From Pseudomonadota bacterium (GTDB lineage: Bacteria > Pseudomonadota > Alphaproteobacteria > Rhizobiales > Rhizobiaceae): 18,030 bases of DNA. Numbering within the stretch: position 1 is the first letter of the stretch; every line of letters starts with the position of its first letter. The stretch is from NCBI GenBank assembly GCA_023433855.1, contig JAEYTV010000056.1, positions 1 to 18,030 on the forward strand. Direction: 5' to 3'. The translations under genes were made by a program, and so were the position numbers. Positions 1 through 8,300 of this stretch are shown here, piece after piece. Under the pieces are notes generated by a model. The model had not been told where the DNA came from. It did not search any database and saw nothing but the letters and a program-made list of their open reading frames with translations.

Positions 1-103
1 CTCTTCATTTGTGGAGGAGTAACGCAAAATTTCTCGCCTTTGTGTTGCGCTTGCCTTGGCTATGCCCCAAGGTCCCGGGAAGTTCAACGTCGCAGGCCAT
101 AGA

Positions 104-724
104 ATGTTATCGATACGCAGAGCTCGCCGGCTTTTCGGTGTATTCCTTTTCCTCTGCGCGGTACCGACAACGGCCTTGGCGGAACCACTCATCACCAAAA
201 CCTACTCCTATTTCAAGATCGGCGGCAACACTGCCGAAGACCTCGACCGGGAACTCGGACGGCGCGGCCCACTCACCCGCAACACCGGCCATCGCCATCC
301 GGGCGCCACGGAGATCAAGTTCGGCGGCGAGGTCACCTATGTGGAAAAGGGCGGCCGCTGCTCCATCGGCGGGGTGCAGGTGACACTGCGCACGCGCATC
401 ATCCTGCCACGATGGAGCAACCGCAATCGTGCCCCCGCCGACCTGGGCTTCATATGGGATACCTTGTCGGCGGACATAAAGCGTCATGAGGAACGCCACG
501 CCGAAATCGCCCGTAATCACGCCCGACAGCTCGAGCGCGAACTGCGGCAGTTGCGTCCCAGCAGGAGCTGTGATGTCCTCGAAAAACAGGTTGCGGATCT
601 CACGCGCCGAGCCCTGGAAACCCACGACCGGCAGCAGCTGCGTTTCGATCAGGTTGAATCGGCCAATTTCGATACAAGGATGATGCGGCTCCTGCAGTAC
701 AAGCTGCAGCGAGCCCGGAAATGA
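104..724 (+). CDS. DUF922-family secreted putative Zn-dependent protease
   Basis: This 206-residue protein starts with a basic then hydrophobic signal peptide (about residues 1-26, ending ALA before EP), so it is probably exported to the periplasm. Residues 128-132 read HEERH, an HExxH zinc-protease motif inside an amphipathic helix. This placement is characteristic of the DUF922 family, which is annotated as predicted secreted zinc-dependent proteases. Two cysteines (C86 and C156) could form a disulfide. The substrate is unknown. I chose ATG 104 because it puts the signal peptide at the very N-terminus and has a short AGG about seven bases upstream. In-frame starts at 56 (TTG) and 62 (ATG) would add a tail before the signal peptide and are less likely. 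The gene is convergent with the ferredoxin gene. Family assignment is fairly secure; protease activity is inferred from the motif only. Confidence 0.8.
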   Translation: MLSIRRARRLFGVFLFLCAVPTTALAEPLITKTYSYFKIGGNTAEDLDRELGRRGPLTRNTGHRHPGATEIKFGGEVTYVEKGGRCSIGGVQVTLRTRIILPRWSNRNRAPADLGFIWDTLSADIKRHEERHAEIARNHARQLERELRQLRPSRSCDVLEKQVADLTRRALETHDRQQLRFDQVESANFDTRMMRLLQYKLQRARK

Positions 725-1034
725 GCCTGTGACTCCGCTCCTGCCGCAGCCTTTCGCAAAGCTGCTGGGGAGCTCGCCGATCGCGGGTTATTTATCGCGA
801 CAGCCTGGCACAGCCTCTTCATAAAAGATCGCCCGATCATCGTGGTTGCGGGCCAGCGACGTCAGCTCGAGTTCGGCATCTCCTCCGAGCAAGGAGGCGA
901 CGCTGACCGTCCTCGTTGGCCAATTCACCTGACGTGTCTCAAGCCGAAGGCATCTCACTGCCTCCCCTTCCGGCGACACAACGACCTCACTCGGTCACCG
1001 TGCAGCGGGGCGTCATTTCAGGCTGGACGGGAGA
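725..1034. other. Intergenic gap between convergent genes, with a weak candidate small ORF (788-979, -)
   Basis: No recognised gene lies in this 310-base gap. The minus strand holds a 63-codon ORF from a GTG at 979 to a TAA at 788. A GAGG lies five to six bases before the GTG, and codon use in its second half resembles the local coding pattern (many GC-ending codons). The predicted product has no signal peptide, membrane segment or motif I recognise. It lies downstream of the ferredoxin gene on the same strand. It may be a small real gene, a remnant or chance; I put the chance that it is coding at about one in four. A short GCAGC/GCTGC inverted repeat at 746-765, without a T-run, sits just after the DUF922 stop. 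Confidence 0.3.
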
Positions 1035-1355
1035 TCAGGCCTGCCGCTCCGGAACATGAACGATGAGACCATCGAGTTCCGGCCTGACCTTGATCTGACA
1101 GGAGAGCCTCGACGTCGGCTTCACGTCGAACGCAAAGTCCAGCATGTCTTCTTCCATCGGCGCCGGAGGTCCCACCGTTTCCGACCAGCTCTCGTCCACA
1201 TAGACATGACAGGTTGCACAGGCGCAGGCGCCGCCACATTCGGCTTCGATACCGGGAACGGAGTTGCGGACCGCGTTCTCCATTACGGTCGAACCGGGTT
1301 CGGCGTCGAGCTCGAAGCGCGTACCGTCGAAGGCAACGATGGTAAGTTTCGTCAT
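1035..1355 (-). CDS. [2Fe-2S] ferredoxin, adrenodoxin/FdxB type
   Basis: A 106-residue soluble electron carrier. The four cluster ligands fit the adrenodoxin-type spacing C-x5-C-x2-C-x36-C (C40, C46, C49, C86), with an additional C44 inside the loop. The N-terminal beta-grasp strands ([11 protein letters not shown]) and the C-terminal VHVPE segment also match this family. Such ferredoxins (Caulobacter FdxB, Rhodobacter FdVI) donate electrons to P450-type oxygenases or assist iron-sulfur cluster assembly; no partner enzyme is adjacent here, so the role is open. I preferred ATG 1355 over the longer ORF because residue 1 then aligns with the family start, and the upstream extension runs through a likely promoter. 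The gene lies 131 bases downstream of the Hpt gene, with a hairpin between them, so it is probably transcribed on its own. Confidence 0.9.
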   Translation of the reverse strand: MTKLTIVAFDGTRFELDAEPGSTVMENAVRNSVPGIEAECGGACACATCHVYVDESWSETVGPPAPMEEDMLDFAFDVKPTSRLSCQIKVRPELDGLIVHVPERQA

Positions 1356-1390
1356 GATGGTGGAATTCCGGTATCTTTGAGGTTGCAGCT

Positions 1391-1419
1391 TATATAGGCG
1401 GGCTGTCTTCCGATAAAAC
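1391..1419 (-). promoter_or_regulatory. Candidate promoter of the ferredoxin gene
   Basis: On the minus strand a TATATA box (1391-1396) lies 17 bases downstream of GTTTTA (1414-1419), a weak match to a -35 element. The box is about 35 bases upstream of the ferredoxin ATG. The -10-like box is good and the -35 poor, so this is tentative. Confidence 0.35.
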
Positions 1420-1439
1420 CGGTATCCAGTCAACATTTC

Positions 1440-1470
1440 GGGGCGCCCTGGCCTGTTCTACCGGCGCCCC
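1440..1470 (-). terminator. GC-rich hairpin after the Hpt gene
   Basis: GGGGCGCC (1440-1447) and GGCGCCCC (1463-1470) form a perfect 8-bp stem around a 15-base loop, starting 17 bases beyond the Hpt stop codon. No convincing U-run follows in the transcript, so it may be a weak terminator or an RNA-stabilising hairpin. Confidence 0.5.
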
Positions 1471-1486
1471 GACGATACGTCAGCGC

Positions 1487-1861
1487 CTAGCGGCACAGCT
1501 TGTTGATGAAATTCACGGCTTCGATCACCGCGACGCCGACGGCGGCCTTCAACGCAGCATCCTCTGCGGAGGTCTCCAGCTTCGCCGCGGCCGCAGACAC
1601 CGGAAACGCGCCGACGCCGCTTGCCGCCCCCTTCAGACGGTGGGCGACGGCGGCCGTCGCCACAGCATCAGCACCGGCCATGTCCTGCAGTGCACGACGG
1701 GCCTGGCGGGCAAACATCTGCAGCACTTCGATCTCGAGCGCCTTGTCTCCCATTGTCTGCCGGGCCAGATGGACGAGATCGATCGGGCGGGAGTAGAAGG
1801 GGTTTGCGCCTCCCTGATTCTCGGGGGCCTCAAACGCGATACTGACGGCTGGCATGGCCAT
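1487..1861 (-). CDS. Single-domain Hpt histidine phosphotransfer protein
   Basis: A 124-residue, mostly helical protein. Residues 73-80 read AHRLKGAA, the signature of Hpt domains, with H74 as the expected phospho-accepting histidine; the following SGVGA turn and the next helix also fit. It has no kinase or receiver domain. It would therefore relay phosphate between a hybrid sensor kinase and a response regulator encoded elsewhere. It is not ChpT, which is a larger pseudo-kinase-like protein. The ATG at 1861 is preceded by a modest GGGAA; a second ATG two codons later (1855) is also possible. It is divergent from the giant growth-pole protein, and both face a 460-base region with CtrA-like motifs. 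A link to cell-cycle signalling is therefore plausible but only inferred. Confidence 0.8.
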   Translation of the reverse strand: MAMPAVSIAFEAPENQGGANPFYSRPIDLVHLARQTMGDKALEIEVLQMFARQARRALQDMAGADAVATAAVAHRLKGAASGVGAFPVSAAAAKLETSAEDAALKAAVGVAVIEAVNFINKLCR

Positions 1862-2321
1862 GGATTGTTTTCCCAGTTGTTTCTTCTGATATGTGCCGGT
1901 TTGCACGAGCGGGCGCCGCTATCCCGTTAAATTCCGGGACAATCGTGGCTGAATCTGCCCATATGGTTAATTTTAGCTAAGCTCCGGCGTTCTTAGGGGA
2001 TTTGCATATTTCATTGGTTTAAATTCTGTTAACAACATTCGGCAGCACCTTTCGCGCTCGGGCCTTTTAATTGTGCCGGCAGGCCGGATGTGCCACTACA
2101 GTACGACTTAGGTGTCGGGAACTATTCTCCTTTTGCCGCGGATCGAAGCTTGGTAAGCTTTCGTTATCATCCGTTTGAAAGAAGGTCGGTCCGACCCTGA
2201 AAGTGGATGGAAACCGGGTCCCATGACGGGACGGGTTCCGGCAGGCAGCGTCCCTCCTTGGTCTGCAGGCGGCAGGACATCGAGAGAGTTGCCGGGCGAA
2301 TTTGTAACGAGGCGTAACCGC
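1862..2321. promoter_or_regulatory. 460-base divergent promoter region between Hpt and the growth-pole gene
   Basis: This AT-richer gap must hold promoters for both flanking genes. On the minus strand it contains TTAACCAT (1963-1970), which matches the CtrA-type half-site. It also contains TTAA-N6-TTAA (2019-2032), one base short of the canonical N7 spacing. CCCG/CGGG arms flank an AT core at 1923-1938. A compact imperfect hairpin, CGAAGCTT-GGT-AAGCTTTCG, lies at 2144-2163, inside an outer CGGAT/ATCCG pair (2139-2143 and 2169-2173). I could not choose a single convincing sigma-70 promoter. The open frame continues upstream of 2322 to a TTG at 2175, but that stretch looks like untranslated leader. 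Confidence 0.45.
1963..1970 (-). promoter_or_regulatory. CtrA-like half-site TTAACCAT
   Basis: The minus strand reads TTAACCAT, a motif known for the alphaproteobacterial cell-cycle regulator CtrA. An 8-base motif can occur by chance, but here it lies upstream of two genes that could be cell-cycle linked. Confidence 0.35.
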
Positions 2322-5300
2322 ATGGCCAAGAAAACCAGCAGTGAGTCGGTCGACGAGACGGCATTCCAGGCTTTGGAAGATGCTCTGAAGATCAATTTCA
2401 ATGACGAGCCGTCGCGCCCCCAATCCGCGCCACAGCCCTCGGAGGGCAGAGTGTCAGACGTTCCGAGACAACGCCCGCCGCAGGCCGAATCGCCCGAGAG
2501 CTTCAAGGCCGCAGTCGCGGAAGCGGCCGCCAAGTCTCCTCCTCTGCAGCCCGCCAACGACGCGGGCCGGCGCAGCACCACCGCCATCCTCCGGACCCTG
2601 GAAGGGGGCGCGATTCGCTCGGCCATCCGCAACGCCGTGATCGCATCGCTGCTCTGGGCCATTGCCGGCATCGGGCTCGGCCAGCTGATCTACGGCAACC
2701 AGCTCTGGCAGATCAGTTCTGTCGAAGGCGTGCTCGCCGCGCCCGGGATCGTCGCGCTCGCAGTAGGCATTCTCGTTCCGATCATGCTGTTCTTTGCGTT
2801 CGCCATCATGATGGCGCGAGCCCAGGACCTGCGCAATGCCGCCCGCTCCATGGCAGAGGTGGCGCTGCGCCTGTCGGAACCGGAGACCATAGCGTCCGAA
2901 CGAATCATGAGCGTAGGTCAGGCGGTGCGCCGCGAGGTCTCCGCCATGAACGAAGGCATCGAGCGCACGATTGCCCGCGCTGCGGAGCTCGAAACCATCG
3001 TACACTCCGAAGTCAGTGCGCTGGAGCGCAGCTTCACCGACAATGAACTGCGGGTTCGCGGTCTCGTTCACGAGCTCGGGGCGGAACGTGACGCCATCGT
3101 CAACCATGCAGAGCGCATCCGCTCCTCCATCGCGGGCGCACACGACCAGATCAAGGAAGAACTGTCGCTCGCGACGGAGGAAATCTCGATCCGCCTTGCG
3201 ACCTCTGGCGAAGCCTTCGCCTCGATGATCGATACGCGCGCCGCATCGCTGATGGAAAAGTCCGACGCGGCCGGCGAGGCGCTCGGCTCGCTCCTGACGA
3301 CCAAGGCCGAAAACCTCCTCCAGACGCTGAACGCCTCCGGTTTCGCCCTCGCCCAGGAATTCGACGAGCGGATGGAGCAGATCACCTCCGTGCTGTCCAA
3401 GCGCGGGCAGGCACTGATTACCGAATTCGAGACCCGTGCCTCCTCTCTCGACGCCAATACGGAAAAGCTGAATGCCGCTCTTGCGGATCGTACCCGCCAG
3501 CTGAATGAGACGCTGCTTGCCCGCACGCGCGAGATTACCGAAGGGCTGACGAGCAGCGAGCGGACCCTCACTGGATCGCTCGACACCATTCTCGGCGCGT
3601 TGAACGACTCTCTCGATGAACGGAGTTCCTCCTTCCGCCAGAGCCTCCAGAGCACGGTGGACGACGTGGTCATGGACCTCGACATGCGGTCCGGCTTCTT
3701 CGAGGAACGCCTACAGGCAACCGTGGGCCAACTGAGCACCACCTTCGACGAGAGCATCTCTCAGTTCACCTCCGCCTTCGATCAGCGCGCAGGCACGCTC
3801 GACAGCAAGCTGATGGACAGTCTCGCGCGCATCAACGAGACGGTTTCCAGCGGCACGGAATCGATCGAGAACATCCTGGGTTCGAGCGTCGAGCGCATCA
3901 GTTCTTCCCTGACTGACCAAACGCTTGCGCTGGCGACGACACTCGGCACCGGACAGGAGGTGCTGGATTCGGTGCTGGAAAGCCGTTCGCGGGAGCTGTC
4001 GGATGCATTCAGTGCCCGCAGCACGGAGATCCAGGATGTACTCGCCGTCAGGACGGCAGAGGTTCAGAACGTGCTCGCCTCGCGTAGCGCCGAGCTTCAT
4101 GAAACGCTCTCCAATGCTCACCAGACGATCGATGGTGTGCTGGCAGCCCGCTCAGGCGAAATCCAGGGCGTGCTCGGCGCAGCAGTAGGAGAACTGCAGG
4201 AAGGCCTGTCCAGCGCTCACGAGAAAATCTCCAGCACCTTGACGGAGCGCAGCAGCAGCCTGCTCGGCACCCTGTCGGAAAATCAGGCCAGGTTCGAGCA
4301 GGGGCTGGCAGTTCGATCGGGCGCAATCGTAGCAGCCCTTTCCGGAAGCCACGATCACCTGACCGAAGTGCTGACACAGAAGACGGCTGCCATCGACACC
4401 CTGATGTCGAGCGCGCCGGAGCGTCTCGCAGGCATGTTCGACGAGAAATCCGAACACATAGCTCGCACCCTGTCGGAGAGCGAGCAGCGGCTCAGCAGCG
4501 ATCTCGAACGTCGCGCGACGGAGATGCAGTCTGCGCTGGACCTTAACCGCGAGCGCATTTCAGAGATCCTCGACGACAAGTCGATCGAGATCGCCACCTC
4601 CTTCGCGCTGGGCGAGGACCGGCTTGCCGGCATGCTTGATGACAAGTCTGCTTCACTCACCCGCGCCCTTGCCGACACCGAAGAGAGGATCAGCGGCGAT
4701 CTTGGACGTCGGACCTCCGAGATACAAGAAGCGCTCAGCACGAACAGGGACAGGTTGGCCGAGATCCTCGACGACAAGTCGATGGAGATTGCCACTTCCT
4801 TCGCGCTGGGCGAAGATCGACTTTCCAGCATGCTCGACGAACGGGCCGCCGCGCTGACCACCGCGCTGGCCGACGCCGACAGCCGTATCGGGCAGTCGTT
4901 CGCGGAACGGGCTGAAGCAATTCGCGAAGCATATGCGGACAACCAGCTCAATCTCGATCTTTCGCTCGCAAATAATACCGCCGAACTCTCGCGTGTCCTG
5001 GAGGCCGGAGGTGACCGGATCGGCCAGGCCGTCGGAGGTGCGACCGAGCGAATCGAAACGGCGCTGAGCAGCGGCGCCCAGCGGTTCGAAACCGGACTGG
5101 TTGACGGAATGGAGCGGATCGAGACCGTTCTCGGGTCGACGCAGGACCGTATCGCGGCCACCATCGGGCTTGGCCATCAGCAGATGGAAAGCACCCTCAG
5201 CGCAGGTCACGAACAGTTGCGGGAGACGCTCGAGGAGCGCACCAGCAGGCTGGCCTCCGCCCTCGGTGAGGCGCAGCATCAAATCGGCGACTTGCTGAAC

Positions 5301-8300
5301 GACCAGGTCACCTCGCTCAGCACCTCCGTGGCGGCGAGTGCCGGCATGCTGGAGATGTCGCTCGAGAGCCACCAGAACGCCCTGAAGGATGCCATCGACA
5401 ACGCGGGCATGTCGCTGGAAGACCGCCTGCGGGAAAATGTCGGCACCCTCGCCACCCGCCTTTCCGATGCCGCGGGAGAGATCGGCCGCTCGGCCGACGC
5501 CTTCTCGAACCGCATCCGGGAGACAGTTGGCGGGGTGCAGGGTGCCCTGGAAGAAACGGGCACCCGTATCGAATCCACGTTCGGCGGACTCGAGGGACGG
5601 ATTCGCGAGGAGATCCTCGGCGCTGCCGACTTGGTCAATGATGCGGGTGCGAACCTCTCCGAGGCACTCGGCAACCGCACGTCCGAGCTGGAACGCGTCG
5701 CCAACGAGGCGACCGACCGCATAGCCGAGACCATGGATACCCGAACGGCCAGAATAGAGGAGCGCCTCGGCACTATCGACAAGGCTCTCACCTTCGGGCT
5801 CGACAATGTGACGAAGACGATCGAAGGCAAGGCGGTTGGTCTTGCCTCGACGCTGCGCGAAGCTGTCAGCGAGGCTGCCCGCAGCATGGACAGCGAAGCC
5901 AGCCGGTCAGCCGAAGTCCTTGCCCGCGCCGGCGCCGAGTTCACAGAAGAACTGAACAACCGCAACGACGAGTTTACCAGGGCGATCGAGGAACGGTCGA
6001 TCCAGATCGTCGGCCGGATTTCCGAAACTCAGAGCCGACTCGCCGGCCAGGCGGCCACCGTCGCACACGCGTTCTCCGAAGCCGGCAACGCGATCGTCAA
6101 CAAGGTCGCGGAAGCAGACAATCTGGTGAAACGCCAGGTCGCGGCGATCTCGGAAGCACTCGATGACGCTCAGAAGGCGCTCGGCGCTCGCGGTGACGAC
6201 ATCCGCGGGACTTTGACCGAAACGGCCAGCCAGCTCGACAGCGCCATGGATGTGGTCGATCGGGCGCTGGCCGCCCGCGGCGAGGCGATCCGGACGGCAC
6301 TCGATACGCGGACCCGCGATCTCAACTCCATGCTTGCCGGTCGCGCAGCAGAGTTGTCGCGGCTCCTGGACGAAAAAGCTCGTCCGGTCGTCGAGGAATA
6401 TGCCCAGACCGGCCGCGCTGCCGTGGAGCAGATCACGGCCGCAGCTCAACAGGGTGCGGAACGGCTGTCTACGACGGCCGAAGAGACCACTGCGCGTATC
6501 CGTAACGAGAACTCGGCGTTGATCGACGCGATCGCAGCCCGAACCAATGATACACTGAACGCGATCAGCCAGCGGACCGAAAACGCGGCTGGAACCATGC
6601 GCTACGTGGAGCAAGGCCTGTCGGTGGCGGTCAACAACCTGATTGACAAGCTCGCAGAGTGCAACTCCGGCATCAGTTCGCTGGTTCAGCACGCAACGCA
6701 GGAAATTGCCAGCACGGCGGACGCGGCGGTGGAGCAGCTTTCGAACGCGGATCGCCGGCTTGGTTCTACGGCGGAGCGCTTCGCCCAATCGGCAAACGAT
6801 GCCTCCGACATCGTCTCGGGCTCGACCCGGATGCTCGAAAACAACATCGAGCGCATGTCGGAAGTCTTCGGCCAGACGCTCGATCAGGTTGGTGGCATTG
6901 TCGGTCGTTTCGACGAACATGCTCGGGTGCTGTCGGAGGCCTCCGATCTGCTCGGTGCGGCACAGTCCAATCTCGTGACCACGCTCGACGAGCGCCAGGA
7001 TGCTCTGCAGGCACTTGCAGGAGGACTGGTCCAGCGCTCGGAGGAAATCGAGACGACGATGCACAGCCTGACGGCTCTGGTGGACAGCGCATTCGGCAAG
7101 GCGGAGGAACGTTCCATGCAGGTCGGCTCGCGCCTTCGCGAGAGCCTGCATGCCTCCTTCGCCGACATAGGCCGGACACTCGGCGAGACCCAGCATCGCG
7201 CCGAAGTCACCGCAGACGCGATGCGCGAAGCCCTGGTCAGTGCCAGCGGCGACGCGACACGAGCAATCGAGTCGACCCTGTCGGAGGCTGAGAAGCGTAC
7301 CCGCGACCTTTCCGACCGGATGAGGGGCAGCCTGTCGCATTCGCTCGGCGAGATCGAGAAGCTGCTGTCGGAGGCTACCAGCCGCTCCGGCACGGCCGCC
7401 GAGCAGTTGCGGGAAACGCTGCGCGAGTCGGTTGAAGAGGCGATCAATCGCTTCTCCGGTGCGACGGATGAAATTCGCCGGTCCGCGGTGGACATCCGGC
7501 GCGAGCTCGACGCGACCCGTTCGGAACTGAAGCGTGGGGCGTTCGATCTTCCCGAAGAGGCGAAGGAGAGTGCCGCAGCAATGCGCCGGGCCGTGGGAGA
7601 GCAGATCAGGGCCCTCCAGGACATCTCGGCGCTTGTTGGTCGTTCGACGCAGAACCTCGAAATTTCCGAGCCAGGCGGCGGTCGCAATACGGCCACGCCG
7701 CAGGCCGCTCCCGTGCGCCAACAGCCCACGGCCCCCTCACCGGCAATGCCACAGGCAAGCCCTACGCTCCTGCGCGGAAGCCTTCCGATTGACAGGCCGG
7801 CCGCTGCACCGGCACCGCGTTCTTCGGAGCGTCCGGCAAGCAGCAGCAACGCCAGCGACGACGGCTGGATCAGCAATCTGCTGCGGGGCGCATCTCGCGA
7901 CGAGGAAATGACGAGCCCACCGGCAGCACGTCAGCCACAGAGCCCTGCTCGCCCAGTCGAGCCGGCCCCGGCCCCTGCGCCTCGCAACAACGGCGACAAC
8001 CGTAATCCGCGCCACATGGTGGAATCGCTGAACTCGCTGTCGGTGGACATCGCCCGCGCCATCGATCACGACGCGTCGGTGGACCTGTGGCGACGTTATC
8101 AGCGCGGCGAGCGCGACGTCTTCACTCGCCGTCTCTACACGCTGAAAGGCCAGCAGACTTTCGACGAAATCCAGCGCAAGTACCAGCGTGAACCGGAATT
8201 CCGCACGGCGGTTGACCGTTACATTGCCGACTTCGAGAAGCTGCTCGCAGACGTTGCCCGCACCGATCGCGACAAGACCGTCACGCAGAGTTATCTGACC

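Noticed and set aside
1..103. Possible 3' end of an upstream gene or earlier start for the DUF922 protein
   Set aside because: Reading frames here are short or begin before the signal peptide without a good ribosome-binding site; nothing could be supported.
4563..4818. DNA direct repeats considered as a mobile element or attachment site
   Set aside because: They are in frame, in phase with the hendecad pattern and diverge at silent positions, so they are an internal gene duplication.
5907..7721. 604-codon open frame antisense to the giant coiled-coil gene
   Set aside because: The plus-strand frame carries the recognisable repeat protein. The antisense frame is rich in Arg, Cys and His, shows no domain, and follows from high third-position GC in a repetitive gene.
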